DNA from: Fictibacillus phosphorivorans | GTDB taxonomy: Bacteria > Bacillota > Bacilli > Bacillales > Fictibacillaceae | NCBI RefSeq assembly: GCF_001629705.1 | Contig: NZ_CP015378.1 | Coordinates: 1,178,001 to 1,242,000 of the forward strand | Direction: 5' to 3' | DNA length: 64,000 bases | In this document: positions 16,534-23,829 of the stretch, piece after piece | Layout: each line of letters opens with the position of its first letter | How positions within the stretch are numbered: the first letter of the stretch is position 1 | Program-made: the position numbers and the translations under genes | The notes under the pieces: model-generated | Seen by the model: only the letters and a program-made list of their open reading frames with translations | Database searches by the model: none | What the model was told of the DNA's origin: nothing

Positions 16534-17916
16534 CTAAATAATCTGATATTTTTTCATTTTTCTTACAATTGAAGGCTGACTTGTGCCGAGTGCTTCTGCC
16601 ATCCGTATGGTCGTTCTATATTTCTTTCTAGCTGCTAATAAAATCTGTTTCTCTCTATCATCCAACATCTGTTTAAGTGTTTGTTCGATAGGAATAGATG
16701 GAGAGGGGATTGATGCACCTTCTTTTACATGATCAGGAAGATGTTCATCCGTAATAAGAGTCGTAGGAGAGAGTACTACCAATCGTTCCATGATGTTAAT
16801 CAGTTCCCGTACATTTCCTCTCCATTCATAATGCAGAAGATGATGAATGACCGCTTCATCTAATCTTTTCTTTTTGTTATATTTTTTTTCAAATTGCTGT
16901 AAAAGCATATGTATGAGTGGTACGATATCTTCCGTTCTCTTCCTGAGTGGGGGAATCGTGACGGGTACAACATTTAAACGAAAATAGAGATCTTCACGAA
17001 ACTGTTTCTCATGGATCGCTTTTTGAAGATCTTTATTCGTAGCAGAAATCAGTCGGAAATCTACTTGGATTGGTTTCGTTCCGCCTACTCGATAAAACCG
17101 TTTTTCTTGAATGACTTTTAAGACTTTAACTTGATGTTGAAGGGGAAGTTCCCCGATTTCATCTAAGAAGAGTGTACCTCCGTTCGATAGTTCAATAAGG
17201 CCGACTTTGCCTTTTTGATGCGCCCCTGTAAAAGCCCCAGGCTCATAACCGAAAAGTTCTGCTTCAAATAATGAATCAGGAATAGCTCCACAGTTAACCT
17301 CAATGAAAGGACCTTTTCTGCGATGACTCTTATTGTGAATAAATTTAGCCAACAATGATTTTCCAACACCAGATTCTCCTAAAATAAGTGCATTCACATC
17401 TACTTCAGACAACTGGCGTGCAGTAGAAAGAGCTTTTTGCATATCTGCACTTTTAGCGATGATTCCAGCATCATGAAGCTGTTTGTTCCTCAATAGCCCT
17501 AACTCCGTTTTCACACGTTGCATTTCTTCTTCCATTGCAAACAAAAACTCTTTGTATTGAGCGAGTTCAGTAATGTCATGTGAGTAGCTTACAATTCGGT
17601 ATAGTTCGCCTTGTTCGTTATATACGGGGATCCCTGTAACAAGGAGCTTTTTTCCTTTATTCGTGGTTTGAACAAAGGTAATTTTTTTATTTTCTTTTAC
17701 TACCATTGGTGTGAGAATAGGAGTGAATAAACCTTGAGCTTCTAAATCATAGACAGATTTTCCAATCAAGCTTTCTGACTCTACTCCGTAAATTTTTCCT
17801 GTAACTTCACTCACTTTAAGGATGATGCCTTCCACATTCGTAACTAAGATATCGTCTTTTAAAGAATGAAGAATCTGTTCGTTTTCGTTCCAGTCTTTTA
17901 ATTGAGTCACGTTCAT
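16534..17916 (-). CDS. Sigma-54-dependent transcriptional activator with PAS sensor (RocR/GabR-type)
   Basis: A 460-aa protein. A PAS domain (about 15-125; DDILVTNVEGIILKVSEVTGKIYGV) is followed by a short linker coiled coil. The AAA+ domain (about 150-385) has the P-loop GESGVGKS, the GAFTGA loop that touches sigma-54, GTLFLDEIGELP (Walker B) and an arginine-finger region. A C-terminal Fis-type helix-turn-helix ends it (TIRMAEALGTSQPSIVRKMKKY). It should bind upstream of the adjacent -24/-12 promoter and, on sensing a ligand through PAS, drive the aminotransferase and symporter genes. The ATG at 17916 is close to its AAAGGA site; a GTG two codons in is an alternative start. Confidence 0.93.
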   Translation of the reverse strand: MNVTQLKDWNENEQILHSLKDDILVTNVEGIILKVSEVTGKIYGVESESLIGKSVYDLEAQGLFTPILTPMVVKENKKITFVQTTNKGKKLLVTGIPVYNEQGELYRIVSYSHDITELAQYKEFLFAMEEEMQRVKTELGLLRNKQLHDAGIIAKSADMQKALSTARQLSEVDVNALILGESGVGKSLLAKFIHNKSHRRKGPFIEVNCGAIPDSLFEAELFGYEPGAFTGAHQKGKVGLIELSNGGTLFLDEIGELPLQHQVKVLKVIQEKRFYRVGGTKPIQVDFRLISATNKDLQKAIHEKQFREDLYFRLNVVPVTIPPLRKRTEDIVPLIHMLLQQFEKKYNKKKRLDEAVIHHLLHYEWRGNVRELINIMERLVVLSPTTLITDEHLPDHVKEGASIPSPSIPIEQTLKQMLDDREKQILLAARKKYRTTIRMAEALGTSQPSIVRKMKKYQII

Positions 17917-17950
17917 CAGTCCTTTAGCAACAGAATAAAATATTCAATTC

Positions 17951-17979
17951 TGAATAATTATTTATTTATGAATAATTAT
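17951..17979. repeat. Direct repeats in the activator gene's promoter region
   Basis: TGAATAATTAT occurs at 17951 and 17969, 18 bp apart, beside an ATTCA/TGAAT dyad (17942-17955). The AT-rich block lies 35-60 bases upstream of the activator start and could be its promoter or an autoregulatory site. The rest of the 17917-18127 gap holds no credible gene. Confidence 0.35.
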
Positions 17980-18088
17980 ACGACTACTTGTTTGGATTAG
18001 ATATAGGAACAAATCATTTTTTTAAAAGAAATATGGAGGGGAATACGGTCAGAAGAGGTGGAAAGAAGTTGAAAGGGAGGATACAAAT

Positions 18089-18119
18089 AAAAAAAGGGCC
18101 AATACGAATGGCCCTTTTA
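18089..18119 (-). terminator. Terminator of ohr
   Basis: AAAAGGGCCA/TGGCCCTTTT around a 7-nt loop; on the minus strand it is followed by TTTTTTATTTG. Confidence 0.85.
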
Positions 18120-18127
18120 GTCTTTCA

Positions 18128-18550
18128 TTATAGAAGTTCTGTTTTTAATTCAACGTCAATGTTTCCGCTAGTTGCTTTAGAATAAGGACAAACACCGTGA
18201 GCAGTTTTAACTAATTCTTCTGCTTCTTCTTGTGTTACACCATTAACACCCACGTTCAGCACGACAGCTAACTTAAAACCGCCATCTGTATCTTTTCCGA
18301 TAGAAACTTCAGCCGTCACTTTAGATTCAATTCGTTTTTTGCTTTGACGTGCAACTAAGTTTAGTGCTGAATCAAAGCAAGCGGCATATCCTGCTGCAAA
18401 TAGTTGCTCAGGGTTTGTTGCGTTCTCGCTTCCTGATCCACCAAGCGCTTTTGGCATAGCTAATTCATGATTCAGAACACCGTTATCACTCTTAACCGTA
18501 CCTGCTCTTCCACCTTCAGCTGTTGCTTTTGCTGTGTATAATGCTTCCAT
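18128..18550 (-). CDS. ohrA: Organic hydroperoxide resistance protein (Ohr/OsmC family)
   Basis: A 140-aa protein of the Ohr branch. Two redox cysteines lie in expected places, in FAAGYAACFDSALNLVA and in AHGVCPYSKATSGNIDV. Ohr reduces organic hydroperoxides to alcohols, using the first Cys as peroxidatic and the second as resolving residue, with lipoyl-type thiols as donors. The ATG at 18550 is 8 nt after AAAGGAG. It is divergent from ohrR across an operator region, the standard OhrR-regulated layout. I use ohrA because B. subtilis ohrA is the OhrR-controlled paralog. Confidence 0.92.
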   Translation of the reverse strand: MEALYTAKATAEGGRAGTVKSDNGVLNHELAMPKALGGSGSENATNPEQLFAAGYAACFDSALNLVARQSKKRIESKVTAEVSIGKDTDGGFKLAVVLNVGVNGVTQEEAEELVKTAHGVCPYSKATSGNIDVELKTELL

Positions 18551-18564
18551 TCCAAACACTCCTT

Positions 18565-18665
18565 TTGTGTAAAATTAAATTGTGTACAACTTAATAACTC
18601 CTAATCATCATAACGTATCCTTTTTATAGAGTCAAACAATTTAATTGTGTAAAACTAAATTGTGT
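18565..18665. promoter_or_regulatory. ohr-ohrR divergent promoter region with OhrR operators
   Basis: A perfect dyad ACAATTTAATTGT at 18636-18648 equals the core of the known Bacillus OhrR box. In addition a 21-bp element TTGTGTAAAA-y-TAAATTGTGT occurs twice in the same orientation, at 18565 and 18645, one beside each gene. The ohrR-side copy ends against a TATAAT at 18666-18671. Confidence 0.8.
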
Positions 18666-18704
18666 TATAATGCAAGTACCCTTTACAAAAAGAAAGGAAA
18701 CATC

Positions 18705-19145
18705 ATGAAAAATGAAACTTTAAAATTAGAAAACCAAATATGTTTTAAAATTTATACAGCAGAACGTGAAATCACAAAGCTTTATAGAGAGTTGTTAAAA
18801 GAACTCAACGTGACTTATCCACAATATTTAGTATTGCTTCTTTTATGGGAAAAACATTCATTATCTATAAAAGAATTAGGGCAAAGATTATTTTTAGATT
18901 CAGGGACCCTAACTCCCATGTTAAAGCGTATGGAGATCAATGGTCTTGTTGAAAGAAAGAGATCAGAACAAGATGAGCGAAGTGTGATCGTGTCTGTAAC
19001 GAAAAAAGGAAATGCTTTAAAAGAAAAAGCTGAGTGTATTCCTAGTCAGCTTGTTGATAATATTCCGATGAAAAAAGAAGAACTTTCTTTATTAAGTGAA
19101 ACGTTATCAAATATGTTAGAACAGTTGCAGTATCATTCAAAATGA
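18705..19145 (+). CDS. ohrR: OhrR, MarR-family organic peroxide sensor/repressor
   Basis: A 146-aa MarR-type repressor. The lone N-terminal cysteine in LENQICFKIYTAEREI is at the place of the peroxide-reactive Cys15 of B. subtilis OhrR, and no other cysteine pairs with it nearby. A one-Cys, thiol-oxidation switch is therefore expected. The winged helix (LSIKELGQRLFLDSGTLTPMLKRMEINGLVERKRSEQDERS) is canonical. The start at 18705 fits AGAAAGGAAACATC; an upstream ATG lacks a ribosome site. It represses the divergent ohr gene and probably itself. Confidence 0.92.
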   Translation: MKNETLKLENQICFKIYTAEREITKLYRELLKELNVTYPQYLVLLLLWEKHSLSIKELGQRLFLDSGTLTPMLKRMEINGLVERKRSEQDERSVIVSVTKKGNALKEKAECIPSQLVDNIPMKKEELSLLSETLSNMLEQLQYHSK

Positions 19146-19153
19146 TAGACGAA

Positions 19154-19189
19154 AAGACGCTTAGAACAATTCTAAGCGTCTTTTTTTAA
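19154..19189 (+). terminator. Terminator of ohrR
   Basis: AAGACGCTTAGAA/TTCTAAGCGTCTT is a 13-bp perfect stem with a tiny loop, then T residues. Confidence 0.92.
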
Positions 19190-19259
19190 CCAGATCTCCT
19201 TTACAGGAAGCGGTACTCTAGCGTCAATGCGTGTACACGTCATATGAATGTAAATAAAA

Positions 19260-19287
19260 ATACCTTGGCTGTAAAAGCCAAGGTATG
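19260..19287 (-). terminator. Terminator of nrnB
   Basis: ATACCTTGGCT pairs with AGCCAAGGTAT over a 5-nt loop. On the minus strand TTTTTATTTAC follows. Confidence 0.88.
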
Positions 19288-19292
19288 TAAGG

Positions 19293-20477
19293 TTAGTTAC
19301 TGTTATTTGCTTCATCATCTCGCATCAGCCAGCCTTCAAAGTGGCGCTTAACGTAATTTTCGGCATCTTGATAGCTTGCAAATGTTTCATCTACTGGATG
19401 TGTCTTATGTGTGATCAGCCATGTTTGGTTATCTTCAGAATAGATCTTCGATACTTCACGGTGATTGTTCACATATAAGCTGCCATCAGGATTTTCCTTA
19501 ACGTTATGTTCGTTCTTCGGTGGATCGATTCGTCTAGGCTGTTCATGAAAAGCTGCTCCTACGAACTTTTCGAACGCTTCAGAAGTCATGTTTCCACCTG
19601 ATGCTTTAGGATGTCCACCGCCACCATACTGCTTCGCATAAATGGAGCAATCCACTTCATCATGAATGGTACGAAGACCGATCCGTTTGTTTGCGATATT
19701 AAGGATTACGATCAAGTCTAAATGAGGATTTTCACGATTGATCTCGTTTCCGAGCTCAGAGTGATAGCGTTCAGCATGTAGGATTCCAATCTTATACGTT
19801 TTCTCTTCAGATCCTTCGCCTAAAGACCAAGTATCCCAGATCTCGACCATCTGACGTTGTTTCTTTTTAATGTAATCAGCAATATTTTCTTCTTCTAGAT
19901 CGAGAATCGTTGTTTCTGTTTCTGAGAACTGAAAAGAATCACCTTTTAAACGATCCATGATCTGATCCTCAAATTTATCAGGAGGAAGGATAAAGAATAA
20001 GTCGTTCAATCGCTTAGCTTCAACCTTCTGATCAAACCATTCCCACGTATCATACAAACGAACAAGCTCCACATATTCATCGAGTGCGCCTGTGGGTTTA
20101 AGCTTACCGTTCTCGATCAAATATTCATAAAAAAGGGAAGTAGCACATGTTAAACGTTCATCATCATAACGAACTTGAACGTGCCCCCAATCAAACCCAT
20201 TGAAATGAAGCGCTGTCGCATGGTGGTCGATCAGCTTCACTTTTCCTCCTGCATTCGAACGTTCATCAAGTCGCATCATTAACTCTTCGTTAACAGCGAT
20301 ATCGGTAATAATAATTTCTGTTTTTCTTTCTTTTGGATTATCAAGCAGCATCTCTACACGGTCGTTAATCGTTCCGTGTGAACAATATGAAATTTTACAA
20401 TTGTCTCCAAATGCGAGTTGTGCTAAATAACCGCACGATTTTCCGTCTAAATCATTGTGTGAAAATAAATGAATCAT
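19293..20477 (-). CDS. nrnB: NrnB-like DHH/DHHA1 oligoribonuclease (nanoRNase)
   Basis: A 394-aa protein beginning MIHLFSHNDLDGKSCGYLAQ, which matches NrnB (YngD) of B. subtilis. The DHH-domain metal ligands are visible in HNDLDG, ITDIAVN and LIDHHATALHF, and the DHHA1 substrate motif GGGGHPKASGG is near residue 290. NrnB degrades 2-5-nt RNA fragments from the 3' end and may act on linear dinucleotides such as pGpG. The ATG at 20477 follows GAGAGGATACTGAC; longer N-termini have no ribosome site. It is monocistronic. It is also relevant that DHH-family enzymes can degrade c-di-AMP products, but NrnB itself is not GdpP. Confidence 0.9.
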   Translation of the reverse strand: MIHLFSHNDLDGKSCGYLAQLAFGDNCKISYCSHGTINDRVEMLLDNPKERKTEIIITDIAVNEELMMRLDERSNAGGKVKLIDHHATALHFNGFDWGHVQVRYDDERLTCATSLFYEYLIENGKLKPTGALDEYVELVRLYDTWEWFDQKVEAKRLNDLFFILPPDKFEDQIMDRLKGDSFQFSETETTILDLEEENIADYIKKKQRQMVEIWDTWSLGEGSEEKTYKIGILHAERYHSELGNEINRENPHLDLIVILNIANKRIGLRTIHDEVDCSIYAKQYGGGGHPKASGGNMTSEAFEKFVGAAFHEQPRRIDPPKNEHNVKENPDGSLYVNNHREVSKIYSEDNQTWLITHKTHPVDETFASYQDAENYVKRHFEGWLMRDDEANNSN

Positions 20478-20719
20478 GTCAGTATCCTCTCTATTATGCT
20501 CTCTGTCTAGAGTATCGTCATAAAGCCTAAAGTTCAACCTTTAAAAAAATTTACTATATAGGCTTATTGTCTTTATGAATAGACCGAGCTGTTGCATTCC
20601 TATATATAGGTGAGGGTAATTACAATTCTTCATACGAAAACGAGAAAAATACATTTACAACGGATGGAATTAGGTGGAAAATGGTTAGGTGGGTAATTAT
20701 GTAAATTGGGGGTTTTGAT

Positions 20720-22003
20720 GTGCAGGAATTTCTGAAAGTGTTTCAGAATAAAAACTTCAGAAAGTTGTTTTTTGCTGGTTTTACTTCAATGATGGGAAGT
20801 ATTATCGGTGTTACAGCTTTTATGTTTTATTTGCTAGATAAGTTTGGTGAACAGCCTTTTTATGCAACCCTTGCCGAATTGATGTATTCTTTACCAACAC
20901 TAGCTGTATTCTTTCTTGTAGGGGTGTTAGCTGATCGTATGGATCGTCAGAAGATCGCTCTCTATTGCGACTGGATCTGTGCAGGCCTATGCCTTCTATT
21001 AATGGGTGCAATTTGGCTAGATTGGATGCCTCTAATCTTTGTGATACTGTTCTTAAGGAGTGCAGTGGGGAAATTCTTTCATCCAGCTGACCAAGCGATG
21101 GTACAAGGTGTACTTTCGAAAGAGGAGTATGCCATTGCGGCGGGTTTAAATCAAATGGTAGGTAGTTTGTTTATGCTATTTGGAAATATGATCGCCATTT
21201 TTATTTATTGGAGTGTAGGAATACAAGGAGCCATTGCATTTGATCTTCTTACATATGTTTTATCAGCATTGTTCATTATGAGTATGAAAGTAAATGAGGA
21301 TGTTCGTCTCCCGAACGGACAACATACGTTCAAAGATATTCGAGTAAAGATGGTATGGAAGGATTTTGTTTCAGGTTTTGTTTACATCAAACAATCTAAA
21401 CTTCTGCTTTCGTTAATCTTTGGTTTTTTCTTGTTTGGTATAGTAAATGGTGGATTATCAGTGATGCCGGCATTTATCATGAAATACAAATTAGCACCAG
21501 ACAATTATGAACAAATGATGATGTGGATGGGTATCCTATTCGGTGTATCCATACTCTCTGGCAGTGTATTATGTTCGATGCTCGCTAAAAAGATTAGACT
21601 CTCGTATGCCATTGTTCTCGGTCTGTTTGTTAGTGGCGTATCCCTTAGTTTTTGCGCGCTTGCGCCAAATGTATGGTCATTCTTTATTTTGACCGGATTG
21701 GCTGGGTTTAGCATACCATTAATCAATATTGGGATCGGAGGCTGGTTACCCAAAATCGTTGACCCGAAAATGATGGGACGTGTCCAAGGATGGATCTCAC
21801 CGATCAATATGTTATCTCATACGATGACTCTCGGTTTAATCGCAGTGCTTTTCCCAAAAGTCCTAACTGTGGAAATGCTATTTTGGGTGGTCGGAGGATG
21901 TCTAATTGTGGTTGGACTTTTCTATATGTTAACTCTACCTAAGTATGATTTGGATGAAGAAGAAAACAATAAAGAGCTGCAATTAGAAAAAGTACCAGGT
22001 TAA
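20720..22003 (+). CDS. MFS transporter (macrolide-efflux/YfiS-like group)
   Basis: A 427-aa integral membrane protein with about 12 hydrophobic segments. The loop between TM2 and TM3 carries the MFS signature VGVLADRMDRQKIAL (G-x-x-x-D-R-x-x-R/K), and TM4-5 the FHPADQAMVQGVL region typical of the MFS_3 branch that includes macrolide efflux proteins. It should be a proton-coupled exporter with unknown substrate. The GTG at 20720 overlaps an out-of-frame ATG and follows a run of G residues. A small membrane protein gene starts 51 bases after its stop. Confidence 0.85.
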   Translation: MQEFLKVFQNKNFRKLFFAGFTSMMGSIIGVTAFMFYLLDKFGEQPFYATLAELMYSLPTLAVFFLVGVLADRMDRQKIALYCDWICAGLCLLLMGAIWLDWMPLIFVILFLRSAVGKFFHPADQAMVQGVLSKEEYAIAAGLNQMVGSLFMLFGNMIAIFIYWSVGIQGAIAFDLLTYVLSALFIMSMKVNEDVRLPNGQHTFKDIRVKMVWKDFVSGFVYIKQSKLLLSLIFGFFLFGIVNGGLSVMPAFIMKYKLAPDNYEQMMMWMGILFGVSILSGSVLCSMLAKKIRLSYAIVLGLFVSGVSLSFCALAPNVWSFFILTGLAGFSIPLINIGIGGWLPKIVDPKMMGRVQGWISPINMLSHTMTLGLIAVLFPKVLTVEMLFWVVGGCLIVVGLFYMLTLPKYDLDEEENNKELQLEKVPG

Positions 22004-22054
22004 AGGTGGAGATTATGGCGAACCCCTTTTATAATGAAAAACGGAGGGGAAGTC

Positions 22055-22303
22055 ATGGCAACATTTCAAACCGTACTATTCTGGATCTTTTTGATCTTAC
22101 CAATCATTCTTTTCTTTGTAGCAATTGCAAGAACTTCATGGGTTTTAATGCTTGTAAACCTGTTTTTAGCCCTGCCGATCATTTGGTTTGTGAGCTGGGT
22201 TACAGAAAGTTATGGAGCTGTCTTTGTGATAATTGCGATCCATTTATTCACAGGAGTATGGCTATGGACGAAAAGACAGAGATTGGATTTTAGATCTTTT
22301 TAA
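22055..22303 (+). CDS. Small hydrophobic membrane protein (82 aa)
   Basis: The ATG at 22055 lies 7 nt after CGGAGGGG. The product MATFQTVLFWIFLILPIILF... is almost wholly hydrophobic, with three membrane segments (about 5-25, 29-49, 52-72) and a basic C-terminus (TKRQRLDFRSF). No family is recognised. Its position straight after the MFS gene and before a strong terminator suggests one bicistronic transcript. Confidence 0.65.
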   Translation: MATFQTVLFWIFLILPIILFFVAIARTSWVLMLVNLFLALPIIWFVSWVTESYGAVFVIIAIHLFTGVWLWTKRQRLDFRSF

Positions 22304-22308
22304 CAATG

Positions 22309-22341
22309 CTGAGCAAAATTTTATTTGCTCAGTTTTTTTTA
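22309..22341 (+). terminator. Intrinsic terminator
   Basis: CTGAGCAAA pairs with TTTGCTCAG over a 6-nt loop, followed by eight T residues. Confidence 0.9.
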
Positions 22342-22543
22342 TGACGTTTTTTCGATTTAGTATTAAAACTTTGTAAGTGACACTTCATTTAATAAGAATA
22401 TTCCGACTATTATTTTATTTGAAAAACATCGTAAATAAAAGAAATTAATAGAAAATAATTGATTTGTTTCTTTTATATGAAATTAAACGCCGTTTTTTGG
22501 ATATTTTCGTATGAAACATTAAAATTTTGAAGTTTTTACTTCG

Positions 22544-22572
22544 TTTACAAGGAGCGAAAGCAGGAGTAATAT
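22544..22572 (+). promoter_or_regulatory. Predicted sigma-A promoter of the riboswitch-kdp transcript
   Basis: TTTACA (22544-22549), a 17-bp spacer and TAATAT (22567-22572). Transcription would begin near 22579, just ahead of the first aptamer. Bases 22342-22543 upstream are AT-rich with no gene. Confidence 0.65.
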
Positions 22573-22600
22573 ATTTCTTATCGTAAAACTTTAAAATTTT

Positions 22601-22745
22601 TCCATGACCGCTGAATCCATTTTTGGAACGGAGGAACCATCGGCAGTTTTTTATTGCCTGGGGTGAAACTTATTAAGTCGGGCGACTTCTGCCGTCCGAA
22701 CCCGTCAGCTAACTTCGTAAGCGTGGTAGGAGAGGGAAGGTGAAC
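22601..22745 (+). ncRNA. c-di-AMP riboswitch (ydaO class), first of a tandem pair
   Basis: The conserved ydaO blocks occur in order: GGAGGAACCAT (22630), CTGGGGTGAAAC (22658), GGGCGACTT (22680), CCGAACCCGTCAGC (22696-22709) and TAACTTCGTAAGCG (22710-22723), then a G-rich 3' strand. ydaO-class RNAs bind two c-di-AMP molecules and usually switch K+ and cell-wall genes off at high c-di-AMP. No terminator separates this aptamer from the second one. The boundaries are approximate. Confidence 0.88.
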
Positions 22746-22795
22746 ATTAACAAAGAGTAATGACAACTTAAAATATGATATTTATATCATGCGTC

Positions 22796-22942
22796 TTTAT
22801 CGCTTAATTCCTAAAACTTTTAGGAAGCGGGGGAACCAATCGCAGTCCAACGTGACTGCATGGGGTGAATCTCGAGAGATCGAGTAGGGCTACTCTCAAG
22901 CCCGAATCCGTCAGCTAACTCCGTAAGCGTTCAGAGAGAGGC
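22796..22942 (+). ncRNA. c-di-AMP riboswitch (ydaO class), second of a tandem pair
   Basis: A near-consensus copy: ATCGCTTAAT at the 5' side, GGGGGAACCAATC (22829), TGGGGTGAATC (22861), AGTAGGGCTACTCTC, CCGAATCCGTCAGC (22902-22915) and TAACTCCGTAAGCG (22916-22929), closing with AGAGAG. The identical core block lies 206 bases after that of the first aptamer. A terminator and a potential alternative pairing (GGCAACAAA at 22940 with TTTGTTGCC at 23022) follow, giving an expression platform. Confidence 0.95.
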
Positions 22943-22982
22943 AACAAATTTCGTGTATTCACACGCTTATTCAAGTATGTGT

Positions 22983-23024
22983 AGAAGCCGCGAGAAGAGT
23001 TCCTCTTCCGCAGGCTTCTTTTTT
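22983..23024 (+). terminator. Riboswitch-controlled intrinsic terminator upstream of the kdp operon
   Basis: AGAAGCC (22983-22989) pairs with GGCTTCT (23013-23019), with an inner GAGAAGAG/CTCTTC stem and a T-tract to 23024. GGCAACAAA at the end of the second aptamer can pair with the bases spanning the T-tract, which would couple ligand binding to termination. Confidence 0.85.
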
Positions 23025-23038
23025 GTTGCCTTTTTTTC

Positions 23039-23104
23039 ACTATCCCAAAGTATAACTTGTTGGCACGAGGATTTTCGACGTAGCAACAAGTTTAAGACGA
23101 TAGT
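23039..23104 (+). other. Large imperfect inverted repeat in the kdp leader
   Basis: After the terminator, ACTATC (23039) pairs with GATAGT (23099) and AACTTGTTG (23054-23062) with CAACAAGTT (23084-23092), enclosing a 21-nt loop rich in purines. There is no T-tract, so it is not a plain terminator. It may be a protein-binding site or a further structured leader element. Confidence 0.55.
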
Positions 23105-23112
23105 ATAAGTGC

Positions 23113-23156
23113 AACTAAGGCTGACATGAGAGGCTAGAAGTCAGCCTAGTTTTCTT
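23113..23156 (+). terminator. Second terminator-like hairpin just before the first kdp-operon gene
   Basis: AACTAAGGCTGAC pairs with GTCAGCCTAGTT (one bulged A) over a 14-nt loop, then TTCTTTACC. It is a weak intrinsic terminator placed 28 bases before the first start codon. Confidence 0.6.
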
Positions 23157-23178
23157 TACCGAAGTGGAGGAAATAACG

Positions 23179-23592
23179 ATGGGGAAATCATCCGGGAACG
23201 TGCTCATTATGTTTCCAGATCAAGTTTCAGATGTATTTATTTCAAAACTAAGATTATGTGACGACTATCAATCTCTTGTTCTCTGTGTTCCTAACCGAAA
23301 TGAAGCAGATAGACTCTCACAAGTTGGTTTTCAACATGTATATGTCATGAATTATGGTGACAAGCGTAAATTCATCGAAATGGTAGGTCCGTTTGTTCAA
23401 AAGATTATTGTTGTTGAATCAGGATTTTTAGAATGCTGCCAAACGATTGAACTTATTCGCAGCATCTATAACATACCTTTGTATGTCATCAAATCAGACA
23501 CACGGTACATTTCCAGAGTTTATAAGGAATTAGGTGCAGATTACGTGATCTATAACAAGACAGGAAATATTCAATTCTTACTATCTTCATAA
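23179..23592 (+). CDS. Unknown Rossmann-like alpha/beta protein, first gene of the kdp operon
   Basis: A 137-aa soluble protein whose ATG at 23179 follows GTGGAGGAAATAACG. Strand-helix alternation is clear: NVLIMFPDQVS, SLVLCVPNRNEADRLSQVG, VYVMNYGDKRKFIE, KIIVVESGFLECCQTIELIRSIYN, PLYVIKSDTRYISRVYKELGADYVIY. The pattern resembles a nucleotide-binding RCK_N/TrkA_N or receiver fold, but no GxGxxG loop or phospho-acceptor Asp is obvious. I do not recognise the family. As the first gene behind a c-di-AMP riboswitch and ahead of kdpFABC, a role in K+ uptake control is a reasonable inference. Confidence 0.65.
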   Translation: MGKSSGNVLIMFPDQVSDVFISKLRLCDDYQSLVLCVPNRNEADRLSQVGFQHVYVMNYGDKRKFIEMVGPFVQKIIVVESGFLECCQTIELIRSIYNIPLYVIKSDTRYISRVYKELGADYVIYNKTGNIQFLLSS

Positions 23593-23614
23593 AATTGAGC
23601 GGAGGAATCCATTT

Positions 23615-23752
23615 ATGAGATTAAGTCCAAACGAAATTGAACAGATTTTGTTAAAAGCGAAAAGAGATCAACTGAATGCTTATTATGCAAGTATGATTCA
23701 ACATAGTCTCTCAAGATGGATCATACAAGACACGATTAGAAGTAAAGGTTAA
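23615..23752 (+). CDS. 45-aa hypothetical protein in the kdp operon
   Basis: The ATG at 23615 lies 9 nt after GCGGAGGAATCC and 22 bases after the preceding stop. The frame begins MRLSPNEIEQILLKAKRDQL and ends IIQDTIRSKG. It is predicted to be two amphipathic helices, with no membrane segment. The near-perfect ribosome site and operon position support expression. Function unknown. Confidence 0.6.
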   Translation: MRLSPNEIEQILLKAKRDQLNAYYASMIQHSLSRWIIQDTIRSKG

Positions 23753-23762
23753 AGCATCACAG

Positions 23763-23794
23763 GAGGGAACCCATCATCGAAAAGGTGTTCCCTC
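23763..23794 (+). other. Intra-operon hairpin
   Basis: GAGGGAAC (23763-23770) pairs perfectly with GTTCCCTC (23787-23794), 35 bases before the HPr-like gene, with no T-tract. It could be an RNA-processing or stability element that separates the two operon halves. Confidence 0.5.
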
Positions 23795-23829
23795 TGTAAA
23801 TCCATACCAGTGATAGGCAGGGTGAAAAC

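Noticed and set aside
17988..18185. A 65-codon forward frame between the sigma-54 activator and ohr
   Set aside because: It runs through the ohr terminator into the gene's 3' end, with no ribosome site.
22006..22293. A 95-codon forward frame overlapping the 82-aa membrane protein gene
   Set aside because: It covers the same bases in another frame, is Cys-rich and non-hydrophobic at random, and has no ribosome site, while the 22055 frame has GGAGGGG and a clear membrane pattern.
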